DNA of 64,000 nucleotides from Phytopythium helicoides (GCA_024867545.1 JANFNE010000038.1:372001-436000); one strand, 5' to 3'; counted from the stretch's first letter, positions 11,640 to 22,450 are shown. Numbers and translations: made by a program. Notes: a model not told the origin generated them from the sequence alone.

Positions 11640-12900
11640 TCGCAATAGAGTCTCGTCCGATCGAATGAGGGCATACAGGTGGTAGTTACCGGATACCCCA
11701 TCGAGCTGTAGCTACTTCCAATTGTCAGAGACACAACGCCTTTGGCGCTGCACGCAAAGCTAGCACTCGTGGCAACGCTGGTACAACTTGTCGTTGTGAT
11801 GCTGCTCAGGATGCACAAGTAACCGAATGCTCCACTGCTGCTACTGTCGGCGCATCTATAAGTCACCGTTCCTACCACTTTTCCAGCACCCCGCCACAGA
11901 TGACGACTCACAACAACCCATCCTGCTAACTCCAATCGACACCAACATGCTTCGTTCAAGCTATATCCCGACATCGAGGCGACACAGACCTCATGGCACC
12001 CAGCAATAGAAAGTAGCACGTCACTGGTCACTGAGCTCGCCGACGTCGTGCTCGCAGAGCTTGCGCCGCAAGAGATCAAGACTTCTCCGGCAGCGCCCGT
12101 CGAGCTCGAGCCGCCAGACACAGCCATGCGACCACCGTCTGCAATGGACGAGCCCACCGACACGACAATGTCGCCGTCAGAGACGCTGCTCGCTGACCCA
12201 CTCGACAGTGTCACCGCGCCGGAGCTCGCGCTAGTCACGCTTGACACGAACACACCGCCGCTCGTCGTCGAGCTCGCGCCACTCGACACACGCACTGAGG
12301 CGCCGGCAATCGAAGAGCTTGCACCGTCCGACACACTCACGTCGCCACCGATCGATCCAGCGCCGCCAGACACCGACAAAGACTCGCCAGTGCCGACAGA
12401 CGTTGAGCTGCTCGCACCGCTAGAGAAAGTCACGTTTCCTCCAGACAGACAGCCAGAGCCGCCAGACACGCTCACCACACCGCCAGAAGCAATCGTGGAC
12501 GCAACCGACGAGATTGCACGACTCCGCTCTCCATCGCGCCTGTCATTGCGCTTGAACACACTCTCACTGCCCCGCTTTTCGTCGACTAGCTCGCACCGCT
12601 CAAGATGTTCATGCTTCCTCTCATGGAAGATCCACCCATGACCTCGATTTTCTCGGCAACTGACGACTTTTCCAGTCCTCACGGACCCGATCAACACGTC
12701 AAGTCGCCGTTAGTCACAGTCACTTTGCAATTGGCTTTCTGCTCGTCGACAATTCACCTCCACTTGCATCTGCAACAGAGCCAACAATCGAGTTGCCAAC
12801 CACCCACTATTCACCGCCACATCGCGCACTACACCCTGCGCGTTGCTGGCACTGGTAATCATGGCCAACTGCGCAAAAATTGCGTTGCCGATCGATTCTC
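11640..12900 (-). pseudogene. Ser/Gly-rich repeat protein gene, frame-broken, copy B
   Basis: Same repeat grammar as the copy at 9430-10720 and clearly its duplicate: both contain VSVSGG.GCLSGGNVTFSSG and SVSDG.SSS.AGA. The frame is open for about 270 codons (roughly 12530-11627) but the N-terminal part, seen around 12880-12600, lies in other frames, so at least one frame break separates them. The 3' part (about 11900-11630) loses the repeat and becomes Cys-containing (CTSVATSASFACSAKG), which may be the true non-repeat C-terminus. Predicted surface or secreted solenoid by inference only. Confidence 0.5.
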
Positions 12901-12909
12901 CAAGCATTA

Positions 12910-13480
12910 GCGCGTCGTTGCTGACACTCTAAATGATGTGAATACCGCTTCAGCGCTTTCGTGCATCTTGAAACAACCACTCCTCCCACACGCTCAGTTG
13001 CTTGGTGTGGCCTCAATCCATCTAACTTCACCGCGGCACAAGCTTCCCTTCAACTACGGTCGAACCTCACATCGTCAAGGAACATGTCGGGTACCCCGAC
13101 CACTTGGAGCCGAAGGCGACAACGCCCAATCTAAAGGACACTTCAACTTGAAATAACTTGAAGTTCAGAGGCTTATCCCCACAACAGCTTCATAACGCTG
13201 AGAGAACTGTTTCTGCGTTGCAATCGTATGTGCTGACGCTTGATCTGTAATCGCCGATCACTGAGGATTTGGTGGGGAAGGCAGGAAGGTGCACGTCGTC
13301 GTTGGTTGACACTGCGGCGTATACTGGCACGCTCTAGCGTGATTAGACAATCGTGGATGACGCGAGATCAATGCGTTCTCAAAGTTTCATCGCGATGAAA
13401 GCTGCCACTTGGCAATTTCCCAGCTCCTAAGCACTTCAGCAGCTCTAAATCGACCACAAGCAGCACTTCTCAGACCAAGC
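12910..13480. other. Intergenic; holds right arm of the inverted repeat
   Basis: No exon is evident. The right arm of the 50-bp inverted repeat lies at 13077-13128 (core GTCGGGTACCCCGAC). The last 100 bases are the 5' flank of the next MIF gene. Confidence 0.45.
13077..13128 (-). repeat. About 50-bp inverted repeat, right arm
   Basis: Reverse complement of the arm at 11312-11362 with about 80 percent identity by eye, strongest over GTGGTCGGGGTACCCGACAT. Confidence 0.5.
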
Positions 13481-13908
13481 ATGCCCTTTGTGCGCCTCAA
13501 GACCAACGTAGGAAAGGACAAGGCGAGCCCTGCCGACGTCAATGCTGCGCTCTCCAAGGCGGTTGCCACGGCTTTGAGCCGGCCTGAGGAAGTCATCATG
13601 GCGCACACGGAATTTGGTGCAGACTTGCTATTTGCTGCGTCGATCGAGGTTTGAATAGTTGCAGCGCCAAAGTAAGGGGTGTTGACAATTTCCTCACGAT
13701 TTCGTCCATGCAGCCTTGTGCGTTTGTTCAGCTTAAGAGCATTGGCCGTGTGGACGAGGCCAGCAATGCCAAGACGGCTGCAGCTCTCACGGCCGTTGTA
13801 TCGGAGATGCTTGGCGTTCCATCCACCCGGGTGTCTATCATCATCGACGACATCCGAAACGCCAACTGGGCTTTGGACGGAAAGCTGCTCACATGGGTCA
13901 CGGACTAG
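13481..13908 (+). CDS. MIF-like protein, copy 2
   Basis: Exons 13481-13648 and 13714-13908 are separated by a 65-base phase-0 intron at the same place as in the other MIF copies; the product is 120 residues. It starts MPFVRLKTNVGKDKAS (Pro2 kept), reads EPCAFVQLKSIGRVDE across the splice, and ends DGKLLTWVTD. The human MIF active-site residues Lys32, Tyr95 and Asn97 (mature numbering) line up with Arg, Ser and Ile by eye, so tautomerase chemistry through the standard site is doubtful. This gene is the closest visible relative of the exon-2 relics in the ADH array that begins 190 bases downstream; similarity extends into the end of the intron. Confidence 0.85.
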
Positions 13909-14097
13909 CGGCCACCATCAAGTAGCTTTACAATGTCTGAACTGTAGCTACAAAGATAACTCTTACCTGTAGCAACAAAGATGACGAAGCTTTCTACAAC
14001 AGAACTGTATTACGCTGTTAGCAAATGATTATTCTGTTTCGAAGATTACGAAGGAAAGTTTGTCAAGCAATCATCGACGGTCTTGCGATCTAGCTCA

Positions 14098-14552
14098 TCC
14101 GTGCGATGGGAGCGACGCCGGTTGCTTTCTCGCGGTCTGCCAACAAGGAGCAGGAGGTGCTCGGTCTTGGTGCTGCGGAGTTCTACGACCTGAGCAACCC
14201 CGAACACGAGAAAAAGGCCATGAACTCGGTCAACGTGCTGCTGCTGACGGCTGACGCGACCAACATGCCGTACAACACGTACCTCGGCCTTGTGCGCAAG
14301 CGTGGAACGCTCGTCATGCTTGGTATCCCGAACGACGAAGTGCATTTCATGCCTATGTTCCTTGTGGCCAGAGGGATTCGCGTGGTCGGCAGCTTGATTG
14401 GCGGTATCGAGGATGTGACCGACATGCTGGCGCTCGCCTCCGAGGGCAACGTGCGTCCGATCATCCAGAAGATACCCATGAGTCAGGTGAACGACGGCAT
14501 TGCGCTCGTGCGCTCCGGTAAAGTTCGCTACCGTGTCGTTCTCGAGAATTAG
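14098..14552 (+). pseudogene. 5'-truncated alcohol dehydrogenase copy (array unit 0)
   Basis: The sequence matches the last ~150 codons of the intact ADH copies, from the Rossmann-fold end (IRAMGATPVAFSRS) to the stop at 14552. It lacks the zinc-binding N-terminal half and the GIGGLG nucleotide loop. Homology begins abruptly near 14098, marking the left breakpoint of the array. Confidence 0.9.
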
Positions 14553-14582
14553 AGACGATCGCCAGTGTGCTGTGATCACCAC

Positions 14583-14702
<120 letters not shown>

Positions 14703-14759
14703 AATATGCATGAGTAGCAGACTAATGGATATCTGCCAACCCATCAAACACGATCTTGA

Positions 14760-14965
14760 CAGTTTCCTCAAGACAGCATCCATGCAGCTAACCTTGCGCA
14801 TTTCTTCCGCTCAAGAGCATTGGCCGTGTGGACGAGACCTACTATGCCAAGACAACCGCAGCACTCATGACCGTTTTGCATCGGAGGTGCTCGGTGTTCC
14901 ATCCATTCCACCGGTTGTTTGTCATTTCTCACTATCGACGACGTCTCGAGCGCCAACTGGGCCAA
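14760..14965 (+). pseudogene. MIF exon-2 relic, unit 0
   Basis: Similar to the intron end and exon 2 of the MIF gene at 13481: CCTTGCGCATTT then AAGAGCATTGGCCGTGTGGA. A one-base insertion after ACCGTTTTG shifts the frame, and a further change follows before the final GCCAACTGGGCC. There is no exon 1, so it is not a working gene. The next bases encode an unrelated acidic frame. Confidence 0.8.
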
Positions 14966-15134
14966 CGGTCTACGGGTTCAACGGTTCTTGGTCGAGTCGG
15001 GGCTGACAGCAGAAGAGCAGGAAGAGATCGACACTGTGGTGCAGCGTGTGGATCGTCTAGAGTTTTCGGATGGCAGCATTGGTGAGGTCACGAGCGACCA
15101 CGATGATCACGAGCGACCACGACGTCATCGATGA
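14966..15134 (+). other. Unidentified acidic coding-like fragment joined to the MIF relic
   Basis: One frame runs from the relic (IDDVSSANWA) straight into RVQRFLVESGLTAEEQEEID and then to a stop at 15134. The second part is not MIF and looks protein-like (helical, acidic), but I do not recognise it. It is repeated identically in every array unit, so its openness is not independent evidence of coding. Confidence 0.35.
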
Positions 15135-15460
15135 CCCATGCAGGCTTTGTACGCAGAGCGGATCCACTACTGGTACTGTACGACAAATGACTTACATTTT
15201 GCCATTAATCTACCCAGTGTGAATCAAACCAACAGAGCAACTGGTGAGGATGAGCTCATCCGTAAACACCGGTGTCCACGTCAACTGCGTTGCTGTCTTT
15301 GAAGAAGCGTCTCCCATGTAGCTAGTATGATCATGGCGCTACCGTCATCCCCATGAGCCCCGTAATCGCTTCGATCATTTTGGCTACCACCGGCGCTCGG
15401 GTCATTCTGGAATCTGCCAGCCAGTCCCACAACAAGCCTTCAATCTCCAACTTCGTCATC

Positions 15461-16534
15461 ATGGCTTCCAAGTCCGCCGCTGCACCCCGCACTGTCAACG
15501 CCTACGCCGCGCTCGAGCCCTCGGGAAAGTTCCAGCCGTGGCAGTATCAGTCGCGTCCGCTTGGTGATGAAGACGTCGAGATCAAGATCTCGCACTGCGG
15601 CATCTGCGGATCGGACATCCACACGCTCGACAGCGGCTGGGGACCGTCGCAGTACCCGTGCGTGGTTGGCCACGAGATTGTTGGTGAGGTGACCCTGACG
15701 GGCCCAGCTGTCAAGCACCTCAACGTTGGCGACCGCGTGGGCGTCGGTGCGCAAGTGTGGGCGTGCCGCAACCAGGACCCGGGTGCACCGTGTGACGAGT
15801 GTCGTGACAACTTTGACTCGCACTGTGACCGCACGGTGTTCACTTACAACTCGACATACCCTGACGGAGAGCGCTCGTACGGTGGATACGCCGACTTTGT
15901 GCGCGTGTCGAGCCACTATGCGTTCAAGATCCCCGAGAACATCCCGTCTGATGTTGCCGCTCCGCTTCTCTGCGCCGGTGTGACGGTGTTCTCGCCGCTC
16001 AAGCATGTGGGTGTCAAGCCTGGTGACCGCGTCGGTGTCATTGGCATCGGTGGTCTTGGACACCTTGCGATCCAGTTTATCCGTGCGATGGGAGCGACGC
16101 CGGTTGCTTTCTCGCGGTCTGCCAACAAGGAGCAGGAGGTGCTCGGTCTTGGTGCTGCGGAGTTCTACGACCTGAGCAACCCCGAACACGAGAAAAAGGC
16201 CATGAACTCGGTCAACGTGCTGCTGCTGACGGCTGACGCGACCAACATGCCGTACAACACGTACCTCGGCCTTGTGCGCAAGCGTGGAACGCTCGTCATG
16301 CTTGGTATCCCGAACGACGAAGTGCATTTCATGCCTATGTTCCTTGTGGCCAGAGGGATTCGCGTGGTCGGCAGCTTGATTGGCGGTATCGAGGATGTGA
16401 CCGACATGCTGGCGCTCGCCTCCGAGGGCAACGTGCGTCCGATCATCCAGAAGATACCCATGAGTCAGGTGAACGACGGCATTGCGCTCGTGCGCTCCGG
16501 TAAAGTTCGCTACCGTGTCGTTCTCGAGAATTAG
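15461..16534 (+). CDS. Zinc-dependent alcohol dehydrogenase (CAD/YahK type), array unit 1
   Basis: A 357-residue medium-chain dehydrogenase, the normal length for the cinnamyl-alcohol-dehydrogenase/YahK branch, which reduces aldehydes with NAD(P)H in the cytosol. Catalytic zinc ligands are Cys49 (CGICGSD), His71-Glu72 (GHE) and Cys171; the structural zinc uses Cys102, 111, 114 and 122. The nucleotide loop is GIGGLG (195-200), and SRSANK after the second strand suggests NADPH. An in-frame ATG at 15353 exists, but the start at 15461 (MASKSAAAP) is preferred because the diverged copy at 25338 conserves only this one. Intronless. A CAG tract follows the stop. Substrate unknown. Confidence 0.9.
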   Translation: MASKSAAAPRTVNAYAALEPSGKFQPWQYQSRPLGDEDVEIKISHCGICGSDIHTLDSGWGPSQYPCVVGHEIVGEVTLTGPAVKHLNVGDRVGVGAQVWACRNQDPGAPCDECRDNFDSHCDRTVFTYNSTYPDGERSYGGYADFVRVSSHYAFKIPENIPSDVAAPLLCAGVTVFSPLKHVGVKPGDRVGVIGIGGLGHLAIQFIRAMGATPVAFSRSANKEQEVLGLGAAEFYDLSNPEHEKKAMNSVNVLLLTADATNMPYNTYLGLVRKRGTLVMLGIPNDEVHFMPMFLVARGIRVVGSLIGGIEDVTDMLALASEGNVRPIIQKIPMSQVNDGIALVRSGKVRYRVVLEN

Positions 16535-16564
16535 AGACGATCGCCAGTGTGCTGTGATCACCAC

Positions 16565-16738
<174 letters not shown>

Positions 16739-16795
16739 AATATGCATGAGTAGCAGACTAATGGATATCTGCCAACCCATCAAACACGATCTTGA

Positions 16796-17001
16796 CAGTT
16801 TCCTCAAGACAGCATCCATGCAGCTAACCTTGCGCATTTCTTCCGCTCAAGAGCATTGGCCGTGTGGACGAGACCTACTATGCCAAGACAACCGCAGCAC
16901 TCATGACCGTTTTGCATCGGAGGTGCTCGGTGTTCCATCCATTCCACCGGTTGTTTGTCATTTCTCACTATCGACGACGTCTCGAGCGCCAACTGGGCCA
17001 A
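16796..17001 (+). pseudogene. MIF exon-2 relic, unit 1
   Basis: Same sequence and same frame break as the relic of unit 0. Confidence 0.8.
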
Positions 17002-17496
17002 CGGTCTACGGGTTCAACGGTTCTTGGTCGAGTCGGGGCTGACAGCAGAAGAGCAGGAAGAGATCGACACTGTGGTGCAGCGTGTGGATCGTCTAGAGTT
17101 TTCGGATGGCAGCATTGGTGAGGTCACGAGCGACCACGATGATCACGAGCGACCACGACGTCATCGATGACCCATGCAGGCTTTGTACGCAGAGCGGATC
17201 CACTACTGGTACTGTACGACAAATGACTTACATTTTGCCATTAATCTACCCAGTGTGAATCAAACCAACAGAGCAACTGGTGAGGATGAGCTCATCCGTA
17301 AACACCGGTGTCCACGTCAACTGCGTTGCTGTCTTTGAAGAAGCGTCTCCCATGTAGCTAGTATGATCATGGCGCTACCGTCATCCCCATGAGCCCCGTA
17401 ATCGCTTCGATCATTTTGGCTACCACCGGCGCTCGGGTCATTCTGGAATCTGCCAGCCAGTCCCACAACAAGCCTTCAATCTCCAACTTCGTCATC

Positions 17497-18570
17497 ATGG
17501 CTTCCAAGTCCGCCGCTGCACCCCGCACTGTCAACGCCTACGCCGCGCTCGAGCCCTCGGGAAAGTTCCAGCCGTGGCAGTATCAGTCGCGTCCGCTTGG
17601 TGATGAAGACGTCGAGATCAAGATCTCGCACTGCGGCATCTGCGGATCGGACATCCACACGCTCGACAGCGGCTGGGGACCGTCGCAGTACCCGTGCGTG
17701 GTTGGCCACGAGATTGTTGGTGAGGTGACCCTGACGGGCCCAGCTGTCAAGCACCTCAACGTTGGCGACCGCGTGGGCGTCGGTGCGCAAGTGTGGGCGT
17801 GCCGCAACCAGGACCCGGGTGCACCGTGTGACGAGTGTCGTGACAACTTTGACTCGCACTGTGACCGCACGGTGTTCACTTACAACTCGACATACCCTGA
17901 CGGAGAGCGCTCGTACGGTGGATACGCCGACTTTGTGCGCGTGTCGAGCCACTATGCGTTCAAGATCCCCGAGAACATCCCGTCTGATGTTGCCGCTCCG
18001 CTTCTCTGCGCCGGTGTGACGGTGTTCTCGCCGCTCAAGCATGTGGGTGTCAAGCCTGGTGACCGCGTCGGTGTCATTGGCATCGGTGGTCTTGGACACC
18101 TTGCGATCCAGTTTATCCGTGCGATGGGAGCGACGCCGGTTGCTTTCTCGCGGTCTGCCAACAAGGAGCAGGAGGTGCTCGGTCTTGGTGCTGCGGAGTT
18201 CTACGACCTGAGCAACCCCGAACACGAGAAAAAGGCCATGAACTCGGTCAACGTGCTGCTGCTGACGGCTGACGCGACCAACATGCCGTACAACACGTAC
18301 CTCGGCCTTGTGCGCAAGCGTGGAACGCTCGTCATGCTTGGTATCCCGAACGACGAAGTGCATTTCATGCCTATGTTCCTTGTGGCCAGAGGGATTCGCG
18401 TGGTCGGCAGCTTGATTGGCGGTATCGAGGATGTGACCGACATGCTGGCGCTCGCCTCCGAGGGCAACGTGCGTCCGATCATCCAGAAGATACCCATGAG
18501 TCAGGTGAACGACGGCATTGCGCTCGTGCGCTCCGGTAAAGTTCGCTACCGTGTCGTTCTCGAGAATTAG
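17497..18570 (+). CDS. Zinc alcohol dehydrogenase, array unit 2
   Basis: Protein identical to the copy at 15461, with all zinc ligands and the GIGGLG loop intact. Its 5' flank is also the same, so if the genes are expressed, the promoter is shared by all array copies. Confidence 0.9.
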   Translation: MASKSAAAPRTVNAYAALEPSGKFQPWQYQSRPLGDEDVEIKISHCGICGSDIHTLDSGWGPSQYPCVVGHEIVGEVTLTGPAVKHLNVGDRVGVGAQVWACRNQDPGAPCDECRDNFDSHCDRTVFTYNSTYPDGERSYGGYADFVRVSSHYAFKIPENIPSDVAAPLLCAGVTVFSPLKHVGVKPGDRVGVIGIGGLGHLAIQFIRAMGATPVAFSRSANKEQEVLGLGAAEFYDLSNPEHEKKAMNSVNVLLLTADATNMPYNTYLGLVRKRGTLVMLGIPNDEVHFMPMFLVARGIRVVGSLIGGIEDVTDMLALASEGNVRPIIQKIPMSQVNDGIALVRSGKVRYRVVLEN

Positions 18571-18600
18571 AGACGATCGCCAGTGTGCTGTGATCACCAC

Positions 18601-18613
18601 CAGCAGCAGCAGT

Positions 18614-18651
<38 letters not shown>
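18601..18651 (+). repeat. CAG tract, 17 triplets, unit 2
   Basis: The shortest array tract, with the same TAG interruption pattern (CAGx4, TAG, CAGx2, TAG) and only nine CAG after the second TAG. Confidence 0.95.
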
Positions 18652-18654
<3 letters not shown>

Positions 18655-18711
18655 AATATGCATGAGTAGCAGACTAATGGATATCTGCCAACCCATCAAA
18701 CACGATCTTGA

Positions 18712-18917
18712 CAGTTTCCTCAAGACAGCATCCATGCAGCTAACCTTGCGCATTTCTTCCGCTCAAGAGCATTGGCCGTGTGGACGAGACCTACTATGCC
18801 AAGACAACCGCAGCACTCATGACCGTTTTGCATCGGAGGTGCTCGGTGTTCCATCCATTCCACCGGTTGTTTGTCATTTCTCACTATCGACGACGTCTCG
18901 AGCGCCAACTGGGCCAA
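18712..18917 (+). pseudogene. MIF exon-2 relic, unit 2
   Basis: Same as the relic of unit 0. Confidence 0.8.
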
Positions 18918-19412
18918 CGGTCTACGGGTTCAACGGTTCTTGGTCGAGTCGGGGCTGACAGCAGAAGAGCAGGAAGAGATCGACACTGTGGTGCAGCGTG
19001 TGGATCGTCTAGAGTTTTCGGATGGCAGCATTGGTGAGGTCACGAGCGACCACGATGATCACGAGCGACCACGACGTCATCGATGACCCATGCAGGCTTT
19101 GTACGCAGAGCGGATCCACTACTGGTACTGTACGACAAATGACTTACATTTTGCCATTAATCTACCCAGTGTGAATCAAACCAACAGAGCAACTGGTGAG
19201 GATGAGCTCATCCGTAAACACCGGTGTCCACGTCAACTGCGTTGCTGTCTTTGAAGAAGCGTCTCCCATGTAGCTAGTATGATCATGGCGCTACCGTCAT
19301 CCCCATGAGCCCCGTAATCGCTTCGATCATTTTGGCTACCACCGGCGCTCGGGTCATTCTGGAATCTGCCAGCCAGTCCCACAACAAGCCTTCAATCTCC
19401 AACTTCGTCATC

Positions 19413-20486
19413 ATGGCTTCCAAGTCCGCCGCTGCACCCCGCACTGTCAACGCCTACGCCGCGCTCGAGCCCTCGGGAAAGTTCCAGCCGTGGCAGTATC
19501 AGTCGCGTCCGCTTGGTGATGAAGACGTCGAGATCAAGATCTCGCACTGCGGCATCTGCGGATCGGACATCCACACGCTCGACAGCGGCTGGGGACCGTC
19601 GCAGTACCCGTGCGTGGTTGGCCACGAGATTGTTGGTGAGGTGACCCTGACGGGCCCAGCTGTCAAGCACCTCAACGTTGGCGACCGCGTGGGCGTCGGT
19701 GCGCAAGTGTGGGCGTGCCGCAACCAGGACCCGGGTGCACCGTGTGACGAGTGTCGTGACAACTTTGACTCGCACTGTGACCGCACGGTGTTCACTTACA
19801 ACTCGACATACCCTGACGGAGAGCGCTCGTACGGTGGATACGCCGACTTTGTGCGCGTGTCGAGCCACTATGCGTTCAAGATCCCCGAGAACATCCCGTC
19901 TGATGTTGCCGCTCCGCTTCTCTGCGCCGGTGTGACGGTGTTCTCGCCGCTCAAGCATGTGGGTGTCAAGCCTGGTGACCGCGTCGGTGTCATTGGCATC
20001 GGTGGTCTTGGACACCTTGCGATCCAGTTTATCCGTGCGATGGGAGCGACGCCGGTTGCTTTCTCGCGGTCTGCCAACAAGGAGCAGGAGGTGCTCGGTC
20101 TTGGTGCTGCGGAGTTCTACGACCTGAGCAACCCCGAACACGAGAAAAAGGCCATGAACTCGGTCAACGTGCTGCTGCTGACGGCTGACGCGACCAACAT
20201 GCCGTACAACACGTACCTCGGCCTTGTGCGCAAGCGTGGAACGCTCGTCATGCTTGGTATCCCGAACGACGAAGTGCATTTCATGCCTATGTTCCTTGTG
20301 GCCAGAGGGATTCGCGTGGTCGGCAGCTTGATTGGCGGTATCGAGGATGTGACCGACATGCTGGCGCTCGCCTCCGAGGGCAACGTGCGTCCGATCATCC
20401 AGAAGATACCCATGAGTCAGGTGAACGACGGCATTGCGCTCGTGCGCTCCGGTAAAGTTCGCTACCGTGTCGTTCTCGAGAATTAG
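19413..20486 (+). CDS. Zinc alcohol dehydrogenase, array unit 3
   Basis: Protein identical to the copy at 15461. The tract that follows it has a different interruption pattern from its neighbours. Confidence 0.9.
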   Translation: MASKSAAAPRTVNAYAALEPSGKFQPWQYQSRPLGDEDVEIKISHCGICGSDIHTLDSGWGPSQYPCVVGHEIVGEVTLTGPAVKHLNVGDRVGVGAQVWACRNQDPGAPCDECRDNFDSHCDRTVFTYNSTYPDGERSYGGYADFVRVSSHYAFKIPENIPSDVAAPLLCAGVTVFSPLKHVGVKPGDRVGVIGIGGLGHLAIQFIRAMGATPVAFSRSANKEQEVLGLGAAEFYDLSNPEHEKKAMNSVNVLLLTADATNMPYNTYLGLVRKRGTLVMLGIPNDEVHFMPMFLVARGIRVVGSLIGGIEDVTDMLALASEGNVRPIIQKIPMSQVNDGIALVRSGKVRYRVVLEN

Positions 20487-20516
20487 AGACGATCGCCAGT
20501 GTGCTGTGATCACCAC

Positions 20517-20529
20517 CAGCAGCAGCAGC

Positions 20530-20561
<32 letters not shown>

Positions 20562-20562
20562 T

Positions 20563-20615
<53 letters not shown>
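20517..20615 (+). repeat. CAG tract, 33 triplets, unit 3
   Basis: Three TAG interruptions at altered spacing (CAGx8, TAG, CAGx6, TAG, CAGx2, TAG, then CAG), unlike the two-TAG pattern of the other units. This suggests internal slippage or rearrangement at the 5' side. Confidence 0.9.
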
Positions 20616-20618
<3 letters not shown>

Positions 20619-20675
20619 AATATGCATGAGTAGCAGACTAATGGATATCTGCCAACCCATCAAACACGATCTTGA

Positions 20676-20881
20676 CAGTTTCCTCAAGACAGCATCCATG
20701 CAGCTAACCTTGCGCATTTCTTCCGCTCAAGAGCATTGGCCGTGTGGACGAGACCTACTATGCCAAGACAACCGCAGCACTCATGACCGTTTTGCATCGG
20801 AGGTGCTCGGTGTTCCATCCATTCCACCGGTTGTTTGTCATTTCTCACTATCGACGACGTCTCGAGCGCCAACTGGGCCAA
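20676..20881 (+). pseudogene. MIF exon-2 relic, unit 3
   Basis: Same as the relic of unit 0. Confidence 0.8.
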
Positions 20882-21376
20882 CGGTCTACGGGTTCAACGG
20901 TTCTTGGTCGAGTCGGGGCTGACAGCAGAAGAGCAGGAAGAGATCGACACTGTGGTGCAGCGTGTGGATCGTCTAGAGTTTTCGGATGGCAGCATTGGTG
21001 AGGTCACGAGCGACCACGATGATCACGAGCGACCACGACGTCATCGATGACCCATGCAGGCTTTGTACGCAGAGCGGATCCACTACTGGTACTGTACGAC
21101 AAATGACTTACATTTTGCCATTAATCTACCCAGTGTGAATCAAACCAACAGAGCAACTGGTGAGGATGAGCTCATCCGTAAACACCGGTGTCCACGTCAA
21201 CTGCGTTGCTGTCTTTGAAGAAGCGTCTCCCATGTAGCTAGTATGATCATGGCGCTACCGTCATCCCCATGAGCCCCGTAATCGCTTCGATCATTTTGGC
21301 TACCACCGGCGCTCGGGTCATTCTGGAATCTGCCAGCCAGTCCCACAACAAGCCTTCAATCTCCAACTTCGTCATC

Positions 21377-22450
21377 ATGGCTTCCAAGTCCGCCGCTGCA
21401 CCCCGCACTGTCAACGCCTACGCCGCGCTCGAGCCCTCGGGAAAGTTCCAGCCGTGGCAGTATCAGTCGCGTCCGCTTGGTGATGAAGACGTCGAGATCA
21501 AGATCTCGCACTGCGGCATCTGCGGATCGGACATCCACACGCTCGACAGCGGCTGGGGACCGTCGCAGTACCCGTGCGTGGTTGGCCACGAGATTGTTGG
21601 TGAGGTGACCCTGACGGGCCCAGCTGTCAAGCACCTCAACGTTGGCGACCGCGTGGGCGTCGGTGCGCAAGTGTGGGCGTGCCGCAACCAGGACCCGGGT
21701 GCACCGTGTGACGAGTGTCGTGACAACTTTGACTCGCACTGTGACCGCACGGTGTTCACTTACAACTCGACATACCCTGACGGAGAGCGCTCGTACGGTG
21801 GATACGCCGACTTTGTGCGCGTGTCGAGCCACTATGCGTTCAAGATCCCCGAGAACATCCCGTCTGATGTTGCCGCTCCGCTTCTCTGCGCCGGTGTGAC
21901 GGTGTTCTCGCCGCTCAAGCATGTGGGTGTCAAGCCTGGTGACCGCGTCGGTGTCATTGGCATCGGTGGTCTTGGACACCTTGCGATCCAGTTTATCCGT
22001 GCGATGGGAGCGACGCCGGTTGCTTTCTCGCGGTCTGCCAACAAGGAGCAGGAGGTGCTCGGTCTTGGTGCTGCGGAGTTCTACGACCTGAGCAACCCCG
22101 AACACGAGAAAAAGGCCATGAACTCGGTCAACGTGCTGCTGCTGACGGCTGACGCGACCAACATGCCGTACAACACGTACCTCGGCCTTGTGCGCAAGCG
22201 TGGAACGCTCGTCATGCTTGGTATCCCGAACGACGAAGTGCATTTCATGCCTATGTTCCTTGTGGCCAGAGGGATTCGCGTGGTCGGCAGCTTGATTGGC
22301 GGTATCGAGGATGTGACCGACATGCTGGCGCTCGCCTCCGAGGGCAACGTGCGTCCGATCATCCAGAAGATACCCATGAGTCAGGTGAACGACGGCATTG
22401 CGCTCGTGCGCTCCGGTAAAGTTCGCTACCGTGTCGTTCTCGAGAATTAG
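21377..22450 (+). CDS. Zinc alcohol dehydrogenase, array unit 4
   Basis: Protein identical to the copy at 15461. Just past the stop this unit has one extra CAC triplet (CACCACCAC before the CAG tract), the only non-CAG length change seen in the array. Confidence 0.9.
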   Translation: MASKSAAAPRTVNAYAALEPSGKFQPWQYQSRPLGDEDVEIKISHCGICGSDIHTLDSGWGPSQYPCVVGHEIVGEVTLTGPAVKHLNVGDRVGVGAQVWACRNQDPGAPCDECRDNFDSHCDRTVFTYNSTYPDGERSYGGYADFVRVSSHYAFKIPENIPSDVAAPLLCAGVTVFSPLKHVGVKPGDRVGVIGIGGLGHLAIQFIRAMGATPVAFSRSANKEQEVLGLGAAEFYDLSNPEHEKKAMNSVNVLLLTADATNMPYNTYLGLVRKRGTLVMLGIPNDEVHFMPMFLVARGIRVVGSLIGGIEDVTDMLALASEGNVRPIIQKIPMSQVNDGIALVRSGKVRYRVVLEN

